Source: Verrucomicrobia subdivision 6 bacterium BACL9 MAG-120507-bin52 (GTDB taxonomy: Bacteria > Verrucomicrobiota > Verrucomicrobiia > Methylacidiphilales > Verrucolacustridaceae). From it: a stretch of DNA of 5,280 bases. Below, one piece after another: positions 1-4,445 of the stretch (position 1 is its first letter; each line of letters opens with the position of its first letter). Where the stretch lies: the NCBI GenBank assembly GCA_001438005.1, contig LIBO01000086.1:1-5280 (forward strand), given 5' to 3'. The notes below the pieces were generated by a model. It ran no database searches. It had not been told where the DNA came from and saw only the letters and a list, made by a program, of their open reading frames with translations. Both the position numbers and the translations under genes were made by a program.

Positions 1-14
1 AATTGCCCCGCGGT

Positions 15-67
15 TGCGGGATCCCGCATGTGCGGGAGAATTCGGAAGGCGGAAATGATATCCCGCA
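15..67. repeat. Four alternating copies of TGCGGGA / TCCCGCA
   Basis: TGCGGGA occurs at 15-21 and 31-37, and its exact reverse complement TCCCGCA at 22-28 and 61-67. The first two copies abut as a perfect 14-base palindrome (15-28). Copies two and three can form a hairpin with a very short loop, and copies three and four can pair across a 23-base loop. The first three copies are spaced 7 and 9 bases apart (the hexamer core TGCGGG/CCCGCA recurs every 8). It could be a dispersed palindromic repeat of this genome, a protein-binding array, or the end of an upstream transcript. No T-run follows, so a classical intrinsic terminator is not supported. Confidence 0.6.
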
Positions 68-117
68 GGGTTGTAGAGGGGCGGGTTATTGGTAGAGAGT
101 TATTCAGATATCCTGAC

Positions 118-144
118 TTGTTCAAAGTCGTTAATGGGTAATAT
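118..144 (+). promoter_or_regulatory. Weak sigma70-like promoter candidate
   Basis: A TAATAT hexamer at 139-144 is close to the -10 consensus and sits in the only AT-rich stretch before the first gene. The best -35 partner is TTGTTC at 118-123. The spacing of 15 bases is short and the -35 match is poor. It would give a leader of roughly 55 to 60 bases before the GTG at 207. This is inference from hexamer resemblance only. Confidence 0.22.
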
Positions 145-177
145 TCAACAGTGATGAGTAGTACAGTTCTGATCAAC

Positions 178-186
178 TTATTCACA
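178..186 (+). promoter_or_regulatory. DnaA-box-like nonamer TTATTCACA
   Basis: The nonamer fits the relaxed DnaA-box pattern TTATNCACA. A one-mismatch relative, TTATTCAGA, lies at 100-108 in the same orientation. A single good match can arise by chance, and no cluster of boxes or origin-linked gene is present. The site lies 21 bases before the first gene's start, so if functional it could be regulatory. Confidence 0.2.
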
Positions 187-206
187 ACGAGGTCAGGCGG
201 TTACTG

Positions 207-1004
207 GTGCCAATTCGAATGAAATTAACAAGAATTTCGGGCACGCGGGAGGAGGTGGCGAGGGAGGTGGCGGGAGTGTTCGCCGGGTACTATGGGGAGG
301 GGGGAGAGAAAGTGGGGCCGTCGCCCTATGTGGGGGGGAGAAAGGCGGCTTTGGTGGCGCTGGAGAAGTTTTCGGTCCGGGGGTATGCGGGGAGTCGGAA
401 CAAGTTGGGCGGGGGAGTTTCCCGGCTATCGTTTTACATTCGGCACGGGGTGTTGGGGTTGCGGGAGGTGGCGGAGAGCGTGCGGCAAAGGTTTGGGGAA
501 TCGTACGACTCGCTTAAATTTTGGCAGGAGTTGGGCTGGCGCCAATTTTGGCAGTTGGTCTACGGGAGGTTAGGCCATCGGATCGAGGAGGATCTGGAGC
601 CGGCCAAGGTAAATTTGGGCAAAGATTTTGCGGATGAGTTGCCGGAGGAAATTCGGCAAGGAAAGACCGGTTTGGTTTGCATGGATGAGTGCGTGCGGGA
701 GCTGGTCGAGACCGGGTATATGCACAATCACGCCAGAATGTGGTTTGCTTCCTACCTCATTCACTTTCGGAAGTTGGGCTGGAAGGTGGGGGAGCGGTTT
801 CTTTATCGGCACCTGTTGGATGGAGATCCGGCGAGTAACGGACTGTCGTGGCAGTGGGTGGCGTCGACCTTTAGTCACCGACCTTATCTGTTCAACCAGG
901 AGAACATTCAGGAGAATGGGGGCAAGCAGTGGTGCGAGCGGTGTCGGGTGAAGTGTCCCTTTGCCGCGTCGTATCCGGAGTTGGAGCAGAGGCTTTTTTC
1001 CTGA
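207..1004 (+). CDS. Stand-alone photolyase/cryptochrome FAD-binding domain protein (catalytic half of a split photolyase)
   Basis: This 265-residue protein corresponds to the C-terminal FAD-binding, catalytic half of class I DNA photolyases, which use light to split pyrimidine dimers. The N-terminal alpha/beta domain is absent. Visible motifs in order are SRLS followed by YIRHG (72-81, FAD phosphate contact), ELGWRQFW (108-115), GKTGL (152-156), MHNHARMW (172-179, matching MHNRLRM of E. coli PhrB) and DGDPASN (205-211) followed by WQW. By hand alignment W192 and W215 match E. coli W359 and W382 of the electron-transfer chain. The W306 position falls near K139, so the third tryptophan appears missing. 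C243, C246 and C250 form a C-terminal cysteine cluster. I chose GTG 207 because AGGCGG (195-200) lies six bases upstream; ATG 219 is the alternative. The stop overlaps the next start by one base. FAD-domain identity is very likely; whether it repairs cyclobutane dimers, repairs (6-4) products or signals is unknown. Confidence 0.92.
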   Translation: MPIRMKLTRISGTREEVAREVAGVFAGYYGEGGEKVGPSPYVGGRKAALVALEKFSVRGYAGSRNKLGGGVSRLSFYIRHGVLGLREVAESVRQRFGESYDSLKFWQELGWRQFWQLVYGRLGHRIEEDLEPAKVNLGKDFADELPEEIRQGKTGLVCMDECVRELVETGYMHNHARMWFASYLIHFRKLGWKVGERFLYRHLLDGDPASNGLSWQWVASTFSHRPYLFNQENIQENGGKQWCERCRVKCPFAASYPELEQRLFS

Positions 1005-1417
1005 TGAAAACCTTAGTCTGGTTGCATGGGGATTCTTTGTCCGAGACCGATCCGGCGGCGGTGCGGTATCCCGAGGCGGAGAGAGTCTTTGTCTTTGATC
1101 GGCCTTTTTTGGAGAGGACGAAGTTGAGTTTCCAAAGAATCTTTTTTCTTTATGAGTGTGCGGTGGAGGCGGCGCATGAGATTCGGTTGGGGGAGACGGT
1201 GGCGGAGCTGCGGGAGGCGATGCGGGAGAGGGGGGCGGAAAAAGTAGCGGTGACGAAGTCGGTCTCTCCCCGATGGAAAGAGTTGGTGCAGGAGTTAAAA
1301 AAGGAGGTGGAGGTGGAGGTGGTGCCGGCGGTGGATTTGGTGGCAGTGCCGGAGGAGTACGAGGCGAAACGTTTTACTCCATTTTGGAAAAAGTTTGGTC
1401 GAGAGTGGGGGGCGTGA
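1004..1417 (+). CDS. Small photolyase N-terminal (alpha/beta) domain-like protein, probable partner of the upstream gene
   Basis: The 137-residue product begins KTLVWLHGDSLS and continues through a region ending VFVFD (28-32), SFQRIFFLYE (42-51) and KRFTPFWKKF (122-131). This is the layout of the photolyase N-terminal alpha/beta domain, which binds the light-harvesting cofactor in full-length enzymes. The usual WFRxDLR motif near the start is replaced by WLHGDSLS. It is shorter than a complete domain of that type. The ATG at 1004 shares its A with the upstream TGA (1002-1004), indicating translational coupling; longer in-frame starts such as 929 would overlap the upstream gene deeply and do not match the family. 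Together the two genes supply both halves of a photolyase in reverse order. Family assignment rests on motif memory and the adjacent catalytic domain. Cofactor binding is inferred. Confidence 0.78.
   Translation: MKTLVWLHGDSLSETDPAAVRYPEAERVFVFDRPFLERTKLSFQRIFFLYECAVEAAHEIRLGETVAELREAMRERGAEKVAVTKSVSPRWKELVQELKKEVEVEVVPAVDLVAVPEEYEAKRFTPFWKKFGREWGA
1297..1303 (+). other. A_AAA_AAG slippery heptamer, possible -1 frameshift site
   Basis: The heptamer sits exactly in phase inside the alpha/beta-domain gene (codons for K99 and K100). It is the same type of site as in E. coli dnaX and several insertion sequences. CAGGAG (1289-1294) lies just upstream and three tandem GGAGGT units (1303-1320) overlap its last base and run on downstream. 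A -1 slip enters the frame that is open through to the end of the transpeptidase-like gene at 2127. The CAGGAG lies closer than the stimulatory Shine-Dalgarno of dnaX, and no strong downstream hairpin was confirmed, so function is speculative. Confidence 0.2.
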
Positions 1418-2127
1418 GGGGAATTTTCTTTTGGGTGGGGTGGGGGATGGTGCTGGCGGGGTGGGTGCAGGGGGAAGATTCGTTTCCGGCGGGAATGACT
1501 ATTTTGGAGACGTCCAAGAGCGGGGAAATGAAGATCGTGGTGGGCGAACAGGCGCAGTTGGATACGGCGCGGGAACCGGCTTCGACCTTTAAGGTGGTGA
1601 TTGCTTGGGCGGCGTTAGATCGGGGATTGGTCCAAGATGTGGCGACGCCACTCGAGGGGGCGGAGGGGTTGGGGTTGAGGGAGTCGCTCCAGAAATCGAT
1701 CAATCCGCCGTTTGCCCTTTTAGCGGAAAAGTTGGGCGGGGATGTTTTGGGCGAGTATGCGGAGCGGAGCGGTCTGATTGAGGGAAAGATCCCGAAAGGG
1801 TGGATGAAGGGTGGAGGAAAAGAGGCGGTGCATGGAGGGGATTTGAAAACCACGATTCGGAGGGAGCATGCGGTGGCGGTGGGGTGGATGAGGGGAGAGG
1901 CCCCGTGGGGTGGGGAGGCAGGAAAAAAGCTGCAGGAGGCGCTGGTTTGGCCGGGGGAGAAAATTTTGCTGCGGGCAAAGACCGGATCCTATGGGGGATG
2001 TCTCTGGATGACGGGCTATGGGCCGGAGAAGGCGGTGACGGTATTTCTGGAGGGACCTGTTTCGCGTCGGCCCGAGATTTTGAAAGCTTTTTTCGGAAGG
2101 TGGGGAGTAGCGCCGACCCGCCCGTGA
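1414..2127 (+). CDS. Exported class D beta-lactamase-like / penicillin-binding transpeptidase-domain protein
   Basis: The 237-residue protein has a hydrophobic N-terminal segment (residues 4-18) that looks like a signal peptide, probably cleaved near residue 20; there is no lipobox cysteine. The three serine acyl-enzyme motifs are in the right order: S57-T-F-K60 within PASTFK, S95-I-N97, and K189-T-G191. The context PASTFK, the tryptophan-containing stretch around W130 and the short length fit the class D (OXA) fold better than a large PBP. The class D YGN motif is not visible, and SIN replaces the more usual SxV. It may hydrolyse beta-lactams, or be a small peptidoglycan or sensor domain protein; the sequence does not decide. 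GTG 1414 overlaps the upstream TGA (GTGA) and gives a full signal peptide; ATG 1447 would shorten it. The frame is open upstream to 1273, but that part is glycine-rich out-of-frame reading of the preceding gene. Confidence 0.82.
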   Translation: MRGIFFWVGWGMVLAGWVQGEDSFPAGMTILETSKSGEMKIVVGEQAQLDTAREPASTFKVVIAWAALDRGLVQDVATPLEGAEGLGLRESLQKSINPPFALLAEKLGGDVLGEYAERSGLIEGKIPKGWMKGGGKEAVHGGDLKTTIRREHAVAVGWMRGEAPWGGEAGKKLQEALVWPGEKILLRAKTGSYGGCLWMTGYGPEKAVTVFLEGPVSRRPEILKAFFGRWGVAPTRP

Positions 2128-2200
2128 TTGGAAAATCTTCGTTAATAAGTTTGGGTTGGCGCTTGTGGGATGCGTTCCGATTCAGCACTTTATCAGCTTC

Positions 2201-3493
2201 ATGATTTCCCGCTATTCCCGTCCTGAAATGAGTGCGATCTGGTCGGAAGAGGCCAAGTTGACGCGCTGGTTGGAGATTGAAATTCTGGCGTGTGAAGGGA
2301 TGGCGAATCGGCGGATCATTCCGCGAAAAGATGCGAGGACGATTCGGCGAAAGGCGAAATTCAATATACGGCAGGTGCACAAAAATGAGGCGCGGACACG
2401 TCACGATGTCTTGGCTTTTTTGGAGGAGGTAGCGTTGCAGGTGGGTCCGGCCGGTCGGTGGATTCATCAAGGGCTGACCTCTTCCGACATTTTGGACACA
2501 ACGCTGGCCTGGCAGTTGCGGGATGCGGCCGATCTGCTAATCGCGGGTGTTCGGAAGGTAAAAGCGGCGGCGGCCGGACGAGCCCGTCGGCATCGGGGGA
2601 TGTTGACGATCGGGCGGACCCATGGAATTCACGCGGAACCGACGAGCCACGGAATTCGGATGGCGCTGTTGCACGATGAGTTTGGTCGGGCGGAGGAGAG
2701 ATTGGTGGCGGCGCGGGAGGAGATTGCGGTGGGCAAGCTTTCCGGGGCGGTGGGCACCTACGCGCACTTGGACCCTTCGATCGAGGCGTATGTGTGCCAA
2801 AAATTAAAACTCAAACCTGGGGCGGCGACGCAGGTGGTACCGCGGGATCGGCACGCGGCCTTTGCTTTGACCCTTTCGCTGGTGGCGGCGAGTGCGGAGC
2901 GGTGGGCGACCGAGTTTCGGCATCTGCAGCGGACGGAGGTGGGGGAGGTGGAGGAGCCTTTTGCCAAGGGTCAGAAGGGAAGCAGCGCGATGCCGCATAA
3001 GCGCAATCCGGTGAATGGGGAGAGGATCTGTGGATTGGCGCGGATTGTGCGGGGTCACGCGGTGGCGGCGTTGGAGAATGTGGCGTTGTGGCACGAGCGG
3101 GATATTTCCCATAGCTCGGCCGAGCGGATTCTTTTTCCGGATTCGACCATTCTGCTGGATTTTATCCTGAATGATTTGGAGGGGTTGGTGCGGGGGCATA
3201 AAGCGGATGGGAAAAGGATGTTGGCGAATTTGGGTTCCTCGCGGGGATTGTGGGCCTCGCAGGGAGCGTTGTTGGCGTTGACGCGGGCGGGGCTGGCGAG
3301 GAGAGAGGCGTACGAGGCGGTGCAAAGGCACGCGATGGCGACTTGGCTGGAGGGCGGGGCAGATTTCACCACGAGGTTGGAGTCGGACCCCGTGTTGGGG
3401 CGAAAGATTGGGAAAAAGGGATTACGGGAGGCGTGTGATGCGATGCGCCATCTGCGGCATGAGAAGTTGATTCACCGTCGGTGCGGGCTGTAG
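2201..3493 (+). CDS. purB: Adenylosuccinate lyase
   Basis: PurB removes fumarate in two reactions: SAICAR to AICAR in IMP synthesis, and adenylosuccinate to AMP. The 430-residue length is typical. Key motifs are RPEM with IW (7-14), TRHDV (66-70) with catalytic-region H68, LTSSD (92-96), GRTHGIHAEP (138-147) with the conserved H141, and the superfamily signature SSAMPHKRNP (261-270) with S262 in the mobile catalytic loop. The residue numbers coincide with those I recall for the Bacillus subtilis enzyme, supporting both identity and start. ATG 2201 gives the usual MxxRYSRPEM opening. A TTG at 2156 would add 15 unlike residues. No clear Shine-Dalgarno precedes 2201, which is odd next to the strong site before purS. 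The preceding 73 bases hold no obvious terminator, riboswitch or strong promoter. Confidence 0.97.
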   Translation: MISRYSRPEMSAIWSEEAKLTRWLEIEILACEGMANRRIIPRKDARTIRRKAKFNIRQVHKNEARTRHDVLAFLEEVALQVGPAGRWIHQGLTSSDILDTTLAWQLRDAADLLIAGVRKVKAAAAGRARRHRGMLTIGRTHGIHAEPTSHGIRMALLHDEFGRAEERLVAAREEIAVGKLSGAVGTYAHLDPSIEAYVCQKLKLKPGAATQVVPRDRHAAFALTLSLVAASAERWATEFRHLQRTEVGEVEEPFAKGQKGSSAMPHKRNPVNGERICGLARIVRGHAVAALENVALWHERDISHSSAERILFPDSTILLDFILNDLEGLVRGHKADGKRMLANLGSSRGLWASQGALLALTRAGLARREAYEAVQRHAMATWLEGGADFTTRLESDPVLGRKIGKKGLREACDAMRHLRHEKLIHRRCGL

Positions 3494-3500
3494 GGAGGAG
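3492..3500 (+). promoter_or_regulatory. Strong Shine-Dalgarno for purS (AGGGAGGAG)
   Basis: This purine stretch overlaps the purB stop codon (TAG, 3491-3493) and ends seven bases before ATG 3508. It supports 3508 as the purS start rather than the in-frame GTG at 3481, which lies inside purB. Confidence 0.8.
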
Positions 3501-3507
3501 AGCGTTG

Positions 3508-3756
3508 ATGAAAGCAGTGGTAACCGTTACTTTGAAACCTTCGATTTTGGATCCGCAGGGGGAGGCGGTGGCGCAGGCGTTGAAAAATATGGGAGTGAGT
3601 GGGGTGAAGTCGGTTCGGATTGGGAAACATATTGAGTTGGAGTTGGAGGGGGGGGACGAGAAGGTGGTTCGGGCGAAGTTGGAGCAGATTTCAAAAGAGC
3701 TGTTGAGCAATCCCGTGATGGAAAATTTTCACTTGGATCTGCGGGCTGGCGGATGA
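3508..3756 (+). CDS. purS: Phosphoribosylformylglycinamidine synthase subunit PurS
   Basis: This 82-residue protein is the small structural subunit that bridges PurQ and PurL in the three-part FGAM synthase. The complex converts FGAR, glutamine and ATP to FGAM in the cytoplasm, and PurS is thought to help channel ammonia. The family pattern is clear: VTLKPSILDPQG (7-18), a central region with SVRIGK (35-40), and a C-terminal KELLSNPVMENF (63-74). Length is normal for the family. The gene starts 14 bases after purB and its stop overlaps the purQ start as ATGA, so it is surely part of the same operon. Confidence 0.96.
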   Translation: MKAVVTVTLKPSILDPQGEAVAQALKNMGVSGVKSVRIGKHIELELEGGDEKVVRAKLEQISKELLSNPVMENFHLDLRAGG

Positions 3757-4445
3757 GGTTTGCGGTTATTCAGTTTCCTGGATCGAACTGCGACCAGGAT
3801 TGCGTGCAGGCCCTGAAGGTCTTGGGGCAGGAGGCTCGGCTGGTCTGGCATCAGGAGAAAGCGATTGGGCCGGAGGAGGGGGTAATTTTGCCCGGGGGAT
3901 TTTCTTATGGGGACTATTTGCGGTGTGGGGCGATCGCGCGGTTTTCGCCGATCATGGGGGCGGTGAAAGCGGCGGCGGAGAGGGGTCAAGTGGTGGTGGG
4001 AATTTGCAATGGATTTCAGATTTTGTGCGAGGCGGGGTTATTGCCGGGGGCATTGACACGGAATGAGGGGTTGCACTTTCGGTGTGAGAACACTTTTTTA
4101 CGGGTGGAGACACCGGCGTGGCGGTTTACTTCGCACTATGTCACGGGGCAGACGTTGCAGATTCCGATTGCGCATGGGGAGGGTTGTTATCGGGCGAGTC
4201 CTGAAATTTTGGGGGAGTTGGAGGCGAAGCGACGGGTGCTGCTTCGATACTGCAATGCGGGGGGGCAGGGGGTGCCTCAGGCGAATCCGAATGGATCGAG
4301 TCATAATATTGCCGGAATTTGTAACGCGCGGGGAAACGTGTTGGGCATGATGCCGCACCCGGAAAGGTGTTGTGAGGCGGAGATGGGGGGATTGGACGGG
4401 CGGGGGATTTTGTTGGGCGCGGCGGGAATCGGGAGGCGGATATGA
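3753..4445 (+). CDS. purQ: Phosphoribosylformylglycinamidine synthase subunit PurQ (glutaminase)
   Basis: PurQ hydrolyses glutamine and delivers ammonia to PurL for FGAM synthesis. The 230-residue protein is a class I glutamine amidotransferase. It opens with FAVIQFPGSNCDQD (3-16), then LPGGFSYGDYLRCGA (46-60). The nucleophile is C85 in GICNGFQ (83-89), and the rest of the catalytic triad is H202 and E204 in MMPHPER (199-205). GNVLGMMPHPER is the usual end of the domain. Length agrees with the small stand-alone PurQ of PurSQL systems, in contrast to the domain fused into large PurL of enteric bacteria. The start is fixed by the ATGA overlap with purS. The stop overlaps purL in the same way. 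Confidence 0.97.
   Translation: MRFAVIQFPGSNCDQDCVQALKVLGQEARLVWHQEKAIGPEEGVILPGGFSYGDYLRCGAIARFSPIMGAVKAAAERGQVVVGICNGFQILCEAGLLPGALTRNEGLHFRCENTFLRVETPAWRFTSHYVTGQTLQIPIAHGEGCYRASPEILGELEAKRRVLLRYCNAGGQGVPQANPNGSSHNIAGICNARGNVLGMMPHPERCCEAEMGGLDGRGILLGAAGIGRRI

Larger units (their letters stand above)
1..206. other. Upstream region with no convincing gene
   Basis: No gene can be supported here. On + one frame is open from the left edge to a TAA at 139-141, with internal ATGs at 28 and 55. On - one frame is open from a GTG at 185-183 to the left edge. Neither has a protein I recognise, and codon use in both is unlike the G-ending style of the genes to the right. The first part contains the alternating 7-base repeats. 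From about 85 to 190 the sequence is clearly richer in A and T than the rest of the window, as expected for a promoter or intergenic region ahead of the photolyase gene at 207. Confidence 0.6.

Noticed and set aside
1..141. Frame open on + from the left edge to TAA at 139-141, possibly the 3' end of an upstream gene or a 28-residue ORF from ATG 55 with a GGAAGGCGG-like site before it
   Set aside because: No recognisable protein, codon use unlike the neighbouring genes, and the frame runs through the palindromic repeats. An open frame of this length is expected by chance.
1..185. Minus-strand frame open for about 61 codons from GTG 185 to the left edge
   Set aside because: No Shine-Dalgarno, no recognisable motif and AT-rich codons. 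It would need sequence beyond the window to be judged.
85..206. Replication origin suggested by the AT-richer leader and DnaA-box-like nonamers
   Set aside because: Only one good box, no box cluster, no origin-linked genes, and no visible skew switch inside the window.
991..1004. T-run after the FAD-domain gene as an intrinsic terminator
   Set aside because: The T-run is within the last codons, has no GC hairpin before it, and the next gene starts at the stop codon.
1273..1413. N-terminal glycine-rich extension of the transpeptidase-like protein from ATG 1273
   Set aside because: This is out-of-frame reading of GGAGGT-rich sequence inside the preceding gene. The GTG at 1414 with its overlap and signal peptide is the better start. 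It is kept only as the possible frameshift product.
1700..2470. Long minus-strand frame opposite the transpeptidase-like gene and purB
   Set aside because: Proline/serine/arginine-rich translation typical of the antisense of GC-rich genes. It covers two well-supported genes.
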